Shown: positions 11,189-23,477, numbered from the stretch's first letter. The stretch is 64,000 nucleotides of DNA from Podospora pseudoanserina (GCF_035222485.1 NC_085924.1:1612001-1676000); one strand, 5' to 3'. The notes: generated by a model not told the origin, from the letters alone. A program made the numbers and translations.

Positions 11189-13291
11189 TCAACCGAGGAC
11201 AATATTCCGCACCTCTGGGTTCTGTCGATCCCAGCCCTCCTTCCAAATGGTACCACACCCCCTTCGATATGCAATTCCCTCCCTCTGCTCAACCCACAAA
11301 ACATTGTAAAAATGGAACTCCTCCAGCTCACGAGTTTCCTCGTTCAGTCCCCATTCCGGCAGGTATATCTCCTTGAGCCACTTCGACCTCGTGTAGTATG
11401 CCTTCCCTTCCGATATCACGATACACTCACACAGCGCATCCTTTTCCAAAACCGGATCCTCCCTCGTGAAAGGAACCTTCAACCTGCCCACTATTTTCCC
11501 AGAACTATCCAAAAAATGGTAGTTCACAAACGGCGCCACCTCTTCTTCCCAGGCAACCCTGACCAGCTTGCTGGTCTCTTCCTTCTCAGGCTGCATCCGG
11601 AAAGAAGCCACCGACACACTCCCATGAAGAAGCCAACCCAACTTCTCCTTCTCCACCATAAGCCCGCCTGTATCAATCGTCGGCACATCAAAGAACTTCA
11701 AATCCAACCCCCCAACACCCCCTTGCTTGAACATCCGAGCGAGATGCGGAGTGAGGTTGACAAAGCTGATCGGCTCATCAGCAGGAGCATGATACCACCT
11801 GACCACCGGAGTCAGCTCGATCGAAGGGTTGTTCCCAAAAGTGTGATCGCTCAAGTTGTTCGCCACGTTCCCCTGGAACGAAGCCCACGACCAGCTAGGA
11901 AACATCAGCTCCCTGCTCCCCGGCGCGACAAGCCTCGGTTTTGACCCCGCCTGAGGCTCCCACAACATGGCCACGTCGAAGAACATCTTTGGCATCCCGT
12001 GCAGAAAACCACCATCATAAGTCCGGCTGAGGACATCCAGAATTCCAGAAAAGGCCCGAAGACCATCTGCTTGGTACGTCATCCTCCTCCGTTGATACTG
12101 CCTCACCAACCCCTCGAAATAGCGAAAGTCGGGCCTCTTGGGGGTCTTGAGCTCAAACGTGAAGTGCCTATCAAACGCCAGATGCGCCGGCCTTTTCTTC
12201 TCCGTCCTCCATGTCTCATCAACCACCATCCCATCCGGCTCCGCGGCGACCCCTTCAACCCAGACGGAGCACTTGCACTGCCAGATCACGCTCCCCCTAA
12301 AAAAAACGAGCGACCTCCTCGACAGCAACCGTTCTTGGAACGTCCAAGCTCTGTTATGCCACGTGGTGAAATACCTCGCCTCCTCTGTCTCCGGCCCCGG
12401 ACGCATCCGGCACTCGGGGGAAAACTCCAGGATTGGAAGTTCCGGAAAGGGGCGGGAAGAGCCCACGCCATGGAGACCAGTGTTGGCATCGGCTCCGTCA
12501 GCGGCAATGATGGTGAACTGGGAGTTTGCGTAGATGGAGGCCATGGAGGCGATTTGCTGGGATTTGTTGGCCTCGTCGTCTTGGATGATGCAGAGTCTAT
12601 CCACCCAGAGGTAGCGCTGGCCCATGTCACGCGTGACCTTGATGGCGTCTTGGATTGTCAGTGGGAGCCGGGGGAGGATCTCTGGGGAAGCGAGAGAGCT
12701 TGGGAGCTGGAGGGTTGAAAAGTTGGAGATGCGGGTTTCGAGGATGTCAGGGAGGACGCCCCAGACGTAGCTGAGGGTGGTGTACTTTGGGGGGGTGCCG
12801 GGGAACTGGACGAGGCGGTGCTCGTCGACGTCGATTAGGATCATGTCTGTGACGGGCGGTTGAGTGGGGGTGGGTCGGCAGTCTTCATGGTGCTGTTCGC
12901 AGTATTCCGGCCATCGCTTGAGGGAGCTGATGTCGATTGTGTCTGCGTCGATGATCTTGTAGTGTACCGAGGTTGGAGCAAGTTCTGATGAGGGAAGCAG
13001 CTCGAGGTGATAGGCTGAGTGGTCCCAACAACCACATCCGGTTCGAAAGAAGAATCGCTTTTGGGGAAAGCAATCGAGTCGCATAGGACAGGTCAGTTGG
13101 AGGGGCGAGTTTGGAGCTAGACGAGCGAAGGAGTCGAGGGTGTATTTGCAGGTGGCACATTTTGGATCGAAACTTGCGGCGAGTCTGATGATGTTCTCAC
13201 CGACTGCTTCTCCTCGAATGGTCTTGAGAATGGCCTCTGAAAAGAAGGTGCAAGTCTTGCAGCCAACAGCCGGATGCTCGCTTGAGGCCAT
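11189..13291 (-). CDS. HET-domain (heterokaryon incompatibility) protein
   Basis: Uninterrupted 700-residue protein. The start is placed at MASSEH (13291), because the 47 in-frame residues upstream are low-complexity and unlike the family. The N-terminus carries paired cysteines (CKTC at 11-14, CATC at 45-48) and an HHEDC motif near 134-138, usual in this HET subfamily. The HET domain (about 170-330) shows YTTLSYVWG (170-178), RYLWVDRLCIIQDD (226-239) and ASIYANSQFTIIAA (251-264). The C-terminal part ends in the conserved FYNVLWVEQREGIAYRRGCG region. HET proteins act in the cytoplasm in allorecognition, where activation leads to growth arrest or cell death. The length and intact ends suggest a working gene. 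The specific partner is unknown. Confidence 0.9.
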   Translation of the reverse strand: MASSEHPAVGCKTCTFFSEAILKTIRGEAVGENIIRLAASFDPKCATCKYTLDSFARLAPNSPLQLTCPMRLDCFPQKRFFFRTGCGCWDHSAYHLELLPSSELAPTSVHYKIIDADTIDISSLKRWPEYCEQHHEDCRPTPTQPPVTDMILIDVDEHRLVQFPGTPPKYTTLSYVWGVLPDILETRISNFSTLQLPSSLASPEILPRLPLTIQDAIKVTRDMGQRYLWVDRLCIIQDDEANKSQQIASMASIYANSQFTIIAADGADANTGLHGVGSSRPFPELPILEFSPECRMRPGPETEEARYFTTWHNRAWTFQERLLSRRSLVFFRGSVIWQCKCSVWVEGVAAEPDGMVVDETWRTEKKRPAHLAFDRHFTFELKTPKRPDFRYFEGLVRQYQRRRMTYQADGLRAFSGILDVLSRTYDGGFLHGMPKMFFDVAMLWEPQAGSKPRLVAPGSRELMFPSWSWASFQGNVANNLSDHTFGNNPSIELTPVVRWYHAPADEPISFVNLTPHLARMFKQGGVGGLDLKFFDVPTIDTGGLMVEKEKLGWLLHGSVSVASFRMQPEKEETSKLVRVAWEEEVAPFVNYHFLDSSGKIVGRLKVPFTREDPVLEKDALCECIVISEGKAYYTRSKWLKEIYLPEWGLNEETRELEEFHFYNVLWVEQREGIAYRRGCGTIWKEGWDRQNPEVRNIVLG

Positions 13292-13596
13292 TGTGAACGA
13301 TGAGCCCAAGGCATGTGGCTTGGAGAAGAGGACGAGCTTTGAACTTGGCACCAGGCTCTCGGGTCCCGGGGGCTTTTCTGTCAATCCGCAGAAGCCATAG
13401 CCATAGCCATCGGGCAAAGCGGGGCTTTTCACTAGTTTGTGCGGCTGAGCATGGCTTCACTCCAGGGTGGTATTGCCGGCGTGAAACGCTCCGGAGGGAA
13501 ACAGCTGCTTACATCCGATGTCGACAAAGACTTCAGAAACCACGTACATGTATGTGTATGTCTCTGCCATTGAAATCTACAACCATGTCCCAGCCA

Positions 13597-15514
13597 TCAT
13601 ACATACAAAAAGTCCACGTCCCCCCACTGCACAAAGTGATCATATAATACCGATGCCTTGACAGCCAACTGCAGCTCCTCCTTGGCAGCCATCTTCTCCC
13701 CTCTCCTCCAGTAAATACTCGCCAGCTGATAATGGGAACACCGTGCCAGCACCTTCATCTCAGCGGCCATCTTTGGCGACGGGGAAGAGCCGGTCTTTGC
13801 CTGATCAATCAGCGCCCTAAACTTGACCTCGGCCTTTAAATCATCTCCATAGCCCGCCAGCCAGATCCCATGTTCCAACAACTCAACCCCCGTATCCTCC
13901 TTCGTATTCGAAGAAGGCGGCTCGGGAGAAAGCAAACAGCTTCTCCAAGCACACCCCGCCATCGTGCCCCCCATCCCCCTCGGCTTCCACTCCCCAACCG
14001 CATCCCCCACCCCCTGTATATCCCCCATCAAAACCACCCCCAACGGCACCTCCAGCCCAACCTCCCTCACCATCCGCCCCAACACCGCCATCAAAACCTC
14101 CCTGCCGTCTCCCCGACCGACATCCCCTCCTCCATCAGCTCATCCACCGAGTCGACCTCCATCTCATGCCCATCCCCCCCACTCAAAACCCGTCTCAGAT
14201 CCCCCCAAAGCCCCCTATCCCCTCCCCGGAAACATTTGACAACAATGTCCTCCATCAACCTCCCCGCCAGCTCTTTCAACGCGCCCCCGTCCGGTCCAGC
14301 GTGAAAGCACCCGAGAAAGTTAACAATATAAAACATCCTACTCCCTATCACGCCTTTACTCCCCGGTTCCAAGACCGCAAACGCGCGGTTGACAGCTTTG
14401 AACCGTTTAATCTCTTCACTACCCTCAGTCCCATCCAACCCGTCAACCAGAAAAGATTTATTGATCGCGAGGGCGTACCGGATGGTGGAAAGCCATTCCA
14501 GCGAGCGCATGTTGCGGAGGAAGAAATCTGTTGTTCCCCAGGCTCGTTCGCCGTCTTGGAACATTGTTGTTTTGTAGAGGCGGGAGAGGAAGAGTTGGAA
14601 GGATTGGGGGGTTGTGAGTTGGGTGCCCGTGGTGTATTGTGATGGGAGTGGTGGTGGTGGTGGTGGTGGTTGGGGGGTATAGAGTTGGGAGGAGGGGTGG
14701 TGGTGGTGGGGGGTTACGATCGGTAATGGGGGTGGTGGTGCTGGGAAGGGATAGGAGGGTCGGCGGAGGGGGTTGTTGGTTTGGTCGAGAGGATGCGGGA
14801 GTTGAGGGGGTTGGTGGATTGTTGTTGTTGTTGCGGCCGGAGAGATCGGGGGGAAGGTTGTGGGGAAAAGGTTGTTGGTGTTGCTGCTGTTTGGTGGGGA
14901 TGGGGAGGGCGAGGAGGAAGAAGGGGAGGATACCCTCAGTAAGTTGACATCCAGATCTCTGGTGCCGGTTGGTCTCCCATCTTCTGGGGGTGGTGTAAAA
15001 CACGATATTTCCCTCGCGCATGGACTGACAGTGCCGGCGCTGGAGGCGAGAAGCTGGGTGATGTTCAGCCCCTTTCTTCTGACATAGTTTTGCACTCTGT
15101 CCCAGTCGACTTCTCGACCTCGGATCATGTACGTTGTTGATCGCTTCCCGACCCTGTCACGCTCGTTTCGGACACGGAATAGCTCTACCACTTCGCACTC
15201 CTTAAAGTTCTTGTCGAGACCCCAGGATTTTATACGTGTCTTGTACATTCGTTGTCTGTAAGATCAGTGATTCTGGCTTGTCAGAGTTGGTGATTCCGAA
15301 CAGCGAGGATCGAAACGAAAAAAGAAAAGGAGGGCTCGTACGTTGCTCGGAAGCCATGCTCCTCCTCCATGACCTTCATGACATCCTTGAGCGGTAGGTT
15401 CTGCGTCTGGTATAGGTCCTGTATCGTCGTCCTCCACGGGTCCCATTCATCCCCTCCAACCCAGCTAACAGACTGGCGTCTTCCTTGATCCGCAACAGAC
15501 TTGGACATAGCCAT
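13597..15514 (-). CDS. Clr5-domain protein
   Basis: Exon 1 (15514-15342) and exon 2 (from 15255) join across an 86-bp intron with GTACGA...CTTACAG signals. The join reads GDEWDPWRTTIQDLYQ, HGFRATQRMYKTR and IKSWGLDKNFKECE, a typical N-terminal Clr5 domain, followed by a Pro/Ser/Asn-rich low-complexity region. A conserved-looking helical part follows (SFQLFLSRLYKTTMFQDGER, then YALAINKSFLVDG). Near 14100 the frame changes: the C-terminal 160 residues (MAVLGRMVREVGLEV... to VQWGDVDFLYV, ending 13597) are in another frame. A ~57-bp intron using a GTCGAC donor is possible, as is a real frameshift. Clr5 domains occur in many fungal proteins, and the name comes from a fission-yeast silencing factor. 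The function here is unknown. Confidence 0.75.
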
Positions 15515-18500
15515 ATTGGTATTGTTGTTGATGATGATGATAATATTCTATGTTCCCGCTGAGCTGGAAGTGACATGTTCCTGTGTCCCAGTCGGCGAAC
15601 CATTCTCCCTCGAAGAGGTAAAGTCTTATGGGAGGAAGGATGAGGGGTAGGTCCCCAGAAGTAGGGCGTCCACACAAGGCAGCATCCAGTTTGTCGAGGA
15701 ATTTCCACAGGTCTGCTGCGCCACAGCCTTGGACTATTGGCTCCAGAAAGAGGTCGACAACAACACGTCTGAAGGCAACTATTTCTCGATGAGGGGCTGC
15801 TGGCCGCTAAATGTACGTGACGAAATATTGGTCCCGCTGCCGGGTCACTGGTATTGGGGGCCTGGAGCCGGGCGCCAAGTCAGGTTGGTAATCTAGATAC
15901 CTAGGAGGGAAGAGTAAACGACGGTCTGCGATCGGTGATGGCATCTGGAAGAAGCCGATCTCCTTCTTTTGTCACTGTTACTCACAGTGGCTGATGCAAA
16001 AGGGGTGACGAATCTGCTGCAGTCACGAAACACGTAGAGAGACCCGCAGCAACCACTTGAGAAGAAGGCAGGTAGGTACCTTGGTCTCTCTATTTTAATG
16101 ATCCTCCAAAAAAAAAAAAACGTTGTTGAAAAGTAACGGACCGGCACGGACCTTCGGACTTAAAAGTGCGAATCGGAACATCAGCGGCCTTGTCCAGAGT
16201 TTGGTAGCAGTCCGATCTGCGATGTCAATCTTCTCTTGGGGGGGGGGGGAGCGGTACAAAGGTTTCTACTCCTTGTTGGCTGCTTTAGGCAGCTCCCGCT
16301 ATCAACTTACAAGGGAGATGGGATGACACACATGTACACGACATTCTTCCAACAGCCGTTCGTGCCGTTGTCTTACATGCCTTTGCCATCCCTGCTTCCC
16401 ATGTCTTTGCCGGGGGACCCTAACTTTCCAGCTCACCTCTGGGGTAATGTGTCATGGTTGGAATCTTCCCATCTTAGGAAATATCGCCTCTGTCGGGTCT
16501 CGTGTCTGCCATCCAGGGCTCGAAATCCATCAGTGCTAAGGAACTTTCTCACATCTCCAACAGATCCCACCGGCACCTTCTCCGAGAAATTCTGACTAGG
16601 GTAGCACCCAACACAGCCACAATCAACGATTGGGTAGCAGCAACGTCCGCAAAAGGCCCGCACATCAGCTTACGGCATGAACAAGGGTTGAGTGTGAGAG
16701 AACAGATTTCCCACGACAGCATCTGTGTTGTCATGTTGCAAAACTCTCCGATGGACAGTTTCCAGAAGGAATCGCTTCAACCCCCAACTCTATCAAAAGG
16801 AGTTACCGCGCGTGCGACAAAAGGACAATGCAGTCAGTGTTCAACAACCCTCATTCAGCATCATTCCTGTTTTTCGATTAAATGCGAGATTCCCCCAAAC
16901 CCAGACATTTTATCCCAGAGCAAAAAGGTACAAAGGACACGGAGCAATATACCCTCCGACACCCCCTCAGCTGCACCTACTGGTACTTAGCATGCGGCTC
17001 TGCCCTTCCGCTATTTATCCCACTTTTCCCTAACCGGGGGGCAGAGGGGAAAGGGGAAGGGGGTTTAACAACACTCCACATCAAACAGGCAGCTAACTAA
17101 GGTACATGCTGCACTATTCCTGATATCGACTCGGGTTCGGATTTCAGGCATGCGAGGGCAAAACCTCGGCTAAGTACGAGCAGGCAGTGTCTTGATGGGG
17201 TTACTCCGACACTCTTGGTCAAGGTACATATCTCATGCATTGGCAGCTGGTTTTTGGTGATAGTTGCTAGGTGGTCGGTCGATATCCCTTGTCATGTCAA
17301 CGCATTCGAGAAAGGTGTACTGTACCTAATAGATCAAGTGTGTGTGGGGGCCAAAACACCAACAACACGCATTTTACCAATCAACCAACTAACAAGAACA
17401 AAATGCAACCCAGCACCAACAGCCCGCACGGACAAAGTGAAACATTTGGTTAGTAGTCCCCCCCAAAAGAAAACCATTAACCTTGAGAAACAAAAAAACT
17501 CGGGTGTACAACATTTTCGAAAAGGACCCGGAGAACAAAAAGATCCCGACGGGGCCACAGCAGCCAGGTACTTATGCATATGTACTCGGCGGCTCAGTTG
17601 AGGCAGGGTAGGTTTTGTGGGGCATCACCTCCCCCCTCATCCCGATTCAGTATCAAAAAGTGCAACAAATCAAGATCTGGACATCATATTTCCAACTGCC
17701 GCTCCTGCATTTGCATGAGCCACTCAATGGTGATGATGAAGCTTTTCCCAAGACGAGTCCTTGTGTTGTCAATGATCAACAACGGTGTGTGGAAAAGGAT
17801 ATGCGGTGAGTTCGGAAGGATCACCGAGATTTTGCCATACGACGATTGACAGCAAAAAGGCAACGTACTCTGCTAGGTGCTTGGCTAGGGGCTGGCCTGT
17901 TCGGACTGTGGTTACACCCGCTAACGAGGGTGACAGTTGAACGCTTCGAAAGACGTGAGTGAGATTTTAGAGACCAATGTAACAATTTAGTATTTCTTGC
18001 AGTCACGAGCCTCACACTCTGTTCTCCCTCCTGCTTTTTTCCCGGTGTAGTAGCAGCTACTGTGTCCTGCAGTATGGCATGTTTGTCAGAGGTTGTGTAC
18101 TACCATCCACTCAGAATCGTGGTGTACTGGCACGATGATACATACCTACCCCGGACCGCACACTCAACCCACAGTGATGACCAAGATCGGTTTGGTGGTG
18201 GTGGTGGTGGTGAAGAAGAGTGGATCGATTGTGATGAATGCGGATGCACAACATGGTCACCCGGAGTGGCGTTTAGATCAAGGTACTGTACATACATACC
18301 TCAACCACCCAGCAAACCTATCCCAGACGGCAAGTTCCGGACCAATATCTCGGTCCTTTCTCGCTGCCACTGGCCCATTGACCAATCCCCAGACCAAGAT
18401 CAGGTGAGGCCGGCCACGCGTACGTTTGATGCATGAGCGGCAGCGGGGCCTGGTTGGACGAGAGCATGCGGGATATCATGCCGCGGGCTTCTTGCGATGT

Positions 18501-20490
18501 CTCCTTGGTCATAAGTCGGGCGTATATAGGGTTGCAATCTTTGGTCAGGTGTGACCTGCTTCACAACACGCCCGTTTGTGCTGAATCGCAAAGGGGCTAT
18601 GGTTGCTGAAATCAAAATGAGGGCGAAGCTTGATGACGAAGTCATGTCATCTATTCAAAGCGTCGTTTGAACCAAGTTCTCGAGCATGGAACCAAGAATT
18701 CGGGCAGGCTGACATGTCATGTCACAGCCATGTACATCGACATCGTCATGTCTTCATACGGCGCGCTCCCGGTCTTTCCAACGGCCTGGTGAGAGATTCA
18801 GGAACAGGTGCGGGAGGCGGAGATCCCCTCCACCTTCCCGCTCTACACAACGTCATGCCTGCCCGTTGTAGGACCCCATACAGACACACCCCCGGACAAA
18901 AAGAGCGGAGTAGCCGGTTGTGGCATCTTTTGTTGAGACGGGCGTTTGTTCATGACAGCCTCACTTCGGCTTTGCTTTGCCGCTCGAGCCGCTGCCATCA
19001 CCGCCGATGACCGCTGGGAGCAAGTCTCCAAAAGTGAGACTACAGAGAGCGCTCTCCGTCATCTCAAACGACAGCGAGGAGTAATATCAAGCCTGATGTG
19101 ACCACGTTGGGAAGCCACAATATCCGTAATGTAGGTCGCAATGAAAAGGTAACATCTCTTGATGTACATAGCCGAGATAGGCGAACATTCTTGTGGCTTG
19201 CCTTTCACCTTTCACAAACATCCGTTGTTTTGCAGTACGCCATTGGCGAAGCCAAGACAGTAGACTCCATCGACGACAAGCCATCTGTATACCTCGTGAT
19301 GAAAACACACGATCAGGTATGTTGCTATGCCTCATGGTCTCACTCACTGTATGAGCATCAAGGCACATAGCAGTAGCCTCCATCAAAGGTTTGACGTGCC
19401 GCCCTCGCCGGTTCCCTCCCCAACAAAGATGCATAAAGACATCCGCGATGTCCGTGTTGAGCTTGGGGGATTCAGACATGAATGATTCTCTCCGCCGCCC
19501 TTTCCACCGTCCTGCGTCATCGCGAACTTCTACGAGAATGAAGCCAAAGTTTGCATTCCAAGATTTGTCGTGTGAGATGTCGGAGACGGACCAAATCGTA
19601 GTTGACGAGTGTACAGACAGCACGACTAGTGATGACGCCAGACATCCGTGATGTCCGTGTGAATTATCTGACAAAATCAAACAGGTTATACCGGTCTCAT
19701 CGCCCACTTGATTGCGTCTCCAGAGTCGCAATCATGGTCGAATTCACCGCTGTCGCAGACGAAGATAAACCTCATGTTGGAGTGTTGAGGCCGATGGGAG
19801 TTGGGGAGGTGAAGTCGGAGACGGAGTGATTTTTCGCTGACTCCGGGTCCGCCCCTACTATATGTGCGCCATAGCCGCCGCCACAGTTTCACGGCTGTTA
19901 TGAAGCTGTCGTCGCCGCTCAAATGTCTCATCGAAACAAGTGAAACAAAGCTGTTCGTGTCGTTGTGCCTCATCTTGCGTCTACTTGCTCTGCTAGTTAG
20001 ATCTCAGATGTGTTGCCATGCGTACGCGTCCCATTATAACAGCCAAGCGAATAGTTGATCTCCCTTGGACACATCAGCGAGGAGCTGAACTCGCTTCGAT
20101 CCTTCTCATGGATTGATGAAGTGGTGCAGCATGAAAACAGATTGCATCCGCAACGTCACTGAGGTCTGGATGTCGTCCAATGCAGCATAACTTGAGAGCC
20201 GTTGAGCAGACTGACATGAGCGAAAGAGAACCCTGGGGCAGTCAGTATATCGCCATAATCATTGCGGGTGATGTTCTTACCTGATAGGAGCTACCCTTCC
20301 AGATCATGATCTAGCAATAAACGAGGCACCCAACACTTCACGAAGTAGAAAAAGCAAAAAGACCAAGCAGTTGTCAAGCCACGCTGCGTTCATCCATAAC
20401 CGTGATACACGCCCAACAGTTCAACATGCAATGTGTGAATCCAATGCTCCCTGGCCTCATTCGTACAGAAGTGCCTCGGCACCATGCTGA
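15515..20490. other. 5-kb gene-poor region
   Basis: Composition is normal (no RIP), but every open frame is short, and none shows a known motif or can be extended by convincing splice sites. Features seen are a G run near 16240, an A run near 16107, a GGT triplet repeat at about 18194-18212, and several TGTAC-rich spots. The longest frame (19087-19731, minus, 214 codons) has an odd composition rich in Cys, His and Trp. The region could hold non-coding transcripts, multi-exon genes I could not assemble, or old relics. Confidence 0.45.
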
Positions 20491-22497
20491 TCATACATGC
20501 TCCGCCAAGAACTCAGGGGGGACCTCATTCTCGCTCAAAGTACTCTCTCTGCTGCACGTACGATCCAATCCGTCCCTGGCGCCAGCAGTCGACGAAGACA
20601 CCAGCAAGTCAGGAGGCACCTCATTGTCACTCTCCTCAGTTCTGTGCCCATCCTCGACATCGTGCACGCCAACGAGGTTCTTTCCCTCGGCTGATTCAGA
20701 TGATGATGACGACGACGACTTGAAGCGGATGGCGGAGCGTTGTAACCCTGAGCTACCAGACATTGACCTCCTTAGATGCGGTGTCGAGCCCCCGTCTCCG
20801 TCCACATCCCTCTCGTCGTCCGAACCGTCCTGTACTTCCAAGCCGCCGGCTCGTAATCCCTTCACCAAGAGTCCTTTTGCGAGTTCAAGTGCCTCCACCT
20901 CGGCGCCAATGGCACAGATCAAGAGATTCCACCCATTCTCCTCCACCAACCGGAGCTTCCCCTCCATATCAGCAATGACACCCTTCATGTCACCAAGCAC
21001 GTCCAACATGGCCTTGACCCACTCCCGATTCGCCTCGTCGTTATCGTGTTTGCCTGCCCAGTGTTTCATTACCGCTGCCACGCTCAACTCAAACTTGTCC
21101 ACCAATTGCAACGTCTCCCTCCACACTTCCACACCCTCTTCCAAGGCTAACCGTTCCCTATCAACATCAGCTTTCCTCGCCGTGAGCAATGCAACCTCGC
21201 CCTCCCACCACTCCTTGGCCATCTCAGGCGTCCTCCTCTCCGGTCTCAGCCTCAGAAACTCCAATCCTGACAAATGCGATCCCCTATCCACTGGTTGACC
21301 AGGCCCAATCACACCCTCCAAGTCCAGTGGTTTGACACTGGGTCTCGTCAGGATCCCGCCCAGCTTCCCATCCACATCCTTCAGAGCCCCACGATAGCCA
21401 CTCAGACCTGCGTCCCTCTTGCTCTCCACATCGGCCACCTTGGCATCCAGGTACCTTTTTCTGTTCCGCAACCCAACCAGCCTCTCTTCCAACTCTTTTA
21501 TCTCACTTGCCACATTACTCCGTTCTTCTGTCAGCTCCCTGATCTCCTGTGCAAGAGGCTCCTCTTCGTCTTGCTCGATCTTCTCCAATTCGCCGGTGAT
21601 CTCCTCCCGTTGCCGGCATAGCTTCCGCAGCTGGGCAAGAGCACGCTTCCTCGTTGACAGAGCGGCAGTCAAATTGGCGTCCTCCTCTGCTTTTAGATCT
21701 GCCAGGAGTGTCATGTGCCTAGCAAGTCCTGTACGAGCTTCGCGTATAGACGGACGCTTCTTCTTGGGTTGTCTCACCGGTATCACGTGTCCCGTGTGTG
21801 TTATTGTAGTCTGAGCAAAGCTTACCCGGCGTGCTGTAGACATGGAATTGGTGCTAGCGTGTAATGTGCTTGTAGGGGTGGTGGTGCCTGCATCACTGGC
21901 CTGAGGGCTTCCTGTAGACCCTGCTCTCCCAACTTGGGCTGATAGGCACGCTGACTGGACATCCAGGATATTCTGGAGCTCCTTCTGAAGCTGGCATTCC
22001 CGGTGGTGAAGGTTGCGCCACACTGCATCCAGCTCATACTCGTTGTAGTTTACCGCATCACGCCCTCTTATGTGGGCTGAGGAGCCGTCCTGGCGGTCGA
22101 ATTGTACGCCGCCAACATTTCGAGCAGTAGATGCCGCTGTGTCAAACGGGCGGTATGACTGTGGCTCCTCCTCATCCCGATAGAGTATCCGGGACGTGGC
22201 GATGGGGGGAGGAGGACCGTGGAAGAGAACCGGGGCGTTGGGCTTGGATTTGGAAGCCGAACCAACACTACTAGCCCGATCGCTCGTGCTATGGTCGATC
22301 GATGGCGAGATTTGTCTGCGATGTCGGGAGCCCTCGGAGGGCAACAAGCTGTCATCGGGTCGTGGTGACAGATCATCCATATCGTGCTCGCTCGGCTTCT
22401 TGCGGATGGTGGGGCTTATTGGGTTGTGGAAAGGGATGCCGGGGCTTTCGGAACGAGACAGTGAGAGACGGGAAAGGAACGTAGATCTGGACGTCAT
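20491..22497 (-). CDS. Coiled-coil protein, possibly Atg28-like
   Basis: Single-exon protein of 668 residues. The N-terminal ~150 residues are Ser/Pro-rich and disordered-looking (MTSRSTFLSRLSLSRSESPG). Residues about 150-180 carry a conserved-looking helix (YELDAVWRNLHHRECQLQKE). After a second linker with a basic patch (RQPKKKRPSIREAR), a long coiled coil runs from about 270 to 400 (ITGELEKIEQDEEEPLAQEI). Further helices follow, then an acidic, Ser-rich tail. The layout resembles sordariomycete proteins annotated as autophagy-related Atg28, a coiled-coil factor of selective autophagy in methylotrophic yeasts, but this is from memory and uncertain. The tail ends with two copies of the motif S-D/E-NEVPP (SDNEVPPDLL and SENEVPPEFL). 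Confidence 0.7.
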   Translation of the reverse strand: MTSRSTFLSRLSLSRSESPGIPFHNPISPTIRKKPSEHDMDDLSPRPDDSLLPSEGSRHRRQISPSIDHSTSDRASSVGSASKSKPNAPVLFHGPPPPIATSRILYRDEEEPQSYRPFDTAASTARNVGGVQFDRQDGSSAHIRGRDAVNYNEYELDAVWRNLHHRECQLQKELQNILDVQSACLSAQVGRAGSTGSPQASDAGTTTPTSTLHASTNSMSTARRVSFAQTTITHTGHVIPVRQPKKKRPSIREARTGLARHMTLLADLKAEEDANLTAALSTRKRALAQLRKLCRQREEITGELEKIEQDEEEPLAQEIRELTEERSNVASEIKELEERLVGLRNRKRYLDAKVADVESKRDAGLSGYRGALKDVDGKLGGILTRPSVKPLDLEGVIGPGQPVDRGSHLSGLEFLRLRPERRTPEMAKEWWEGEVALLTARKADVDRERLALEEGVEVWRETLQLVDKFELSVAAVMKHWAGKHDNDEANREWVKAMLDVLGDMKGVIADMEGKLRLVEENGWNLLICAIGAEVEALELAKGLLVKGLRAGGLEVQDGSDDERDVDGDGGSTPHLRRSMSGSSGLQRSAIRFKSSSSSSSESAEGKNLVGVHDVEDGHRTEESDNEVPPDLLVSSSTAGARDGLDRTCSRESTLSENEVPPEFLAEHV

Positions 22498-23477
22498 GTT
22501 GGCGCCTTCGTGTTTGCTATCTGTGTTGACATACTAGCGGTTTAGGAGGTTAGCTTCCACCAAAGACATCGAAGGCGTTGCAGAGGGCGCTCGTGGTGGG
22601 GAGGTACCGTACCAGTATGCTTGCCCGACATTGGATGGCGCGTTGAGGTATTCAGTTGCAGATGTCTATATATATGTCGGTTGATGCTCCAAGAGTACTG
22701 AATACGTCGACGGTGTTTCCAAGAGAGCAAGGTGGAGAGTGTTTGTCTGCCTGTCCCAAGATTGGGATAATAATCGATGCCTGGATGTTTGGAGTGTCAA
22801 GTGTTCACAAGAGCTGTGGCATGTGCCTCTACCCACTGAGACCTGCAGCTCCAGTGCGTCTGCTTATTGGCTGTGCTGGCCCAACCTGACATGTCCTTGT
22901 GCAACGTCACTGTGGGCCTGACTTCTAGCACGAACAACCCTAACCCCTCTGGCATTGTTGACCAAAACTCCCATGCCATGAGCCTGCTTGTCAGGTCAGA
23001 ATCTTGCTATAGGTAGGCCTCGTCAATTGTCCTACAGTTCATCTTTCTCTCCGATTGGGTTGTAATGCTTCAACGGCTCTATGTGAGCAACACAGCATGG
23101 CCACTACGCAAGGTCTTCACTTGGCGTGGATCAAGGCGACTCTCGAGGCGACCGCCTCTTCACAACCAGACGCACCATCAAAGAATCCTGATTGATACAC
23201 CAACCGAAATGAACCATCGACCGCAACATACATGGCACCCATAGTGATGGCAACACATTCTCTTCGAAAGCCTTCAATCTGACAATCCGAGAGCACCAAG
23301 TAGCCCCTCATTGGCCAGCACGCCGTCTTTGCCCCACAAACACCGCCCAACAGCTTCGGCGCCTGCTAGTCTTCGTGGGCAGTGCTCGACTACTGTCATT
23401 ATGGCTGCCTGAAAGCTGCGAGAGAAATCTCATCGCTCTCGTAGTGAAGAGGATGACAATCGCCGCTCGTTTACACA
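22498..23477. other. Divergent intergenic region
   Basis: This separates the minus-strand coiled-coil gene from the plus-strand AAA-HET gene, so it must contain both promoters. I see no coding signature. A TATATATATG stretch lies near 22668, possibly a TATA element. Confidence 0.5.

Noticed and set aside
11048-11944. 298-codon plus-strand frame
   Set aside because: Antisense to the C-terminal half of the HET gene; Pro/Arg/His-rich composition typical of a shadow.
19087-19731. 214-codon minus-strand frame
   Set aside because: No motif, odd composition, no splice-supported extension; kept only as a note in the gene-poor region.
20402-21298. 298-codon Ser/Thr-rich plus-strand frame
   Set aside because: Antisense shadow of the coiled-coil gene.
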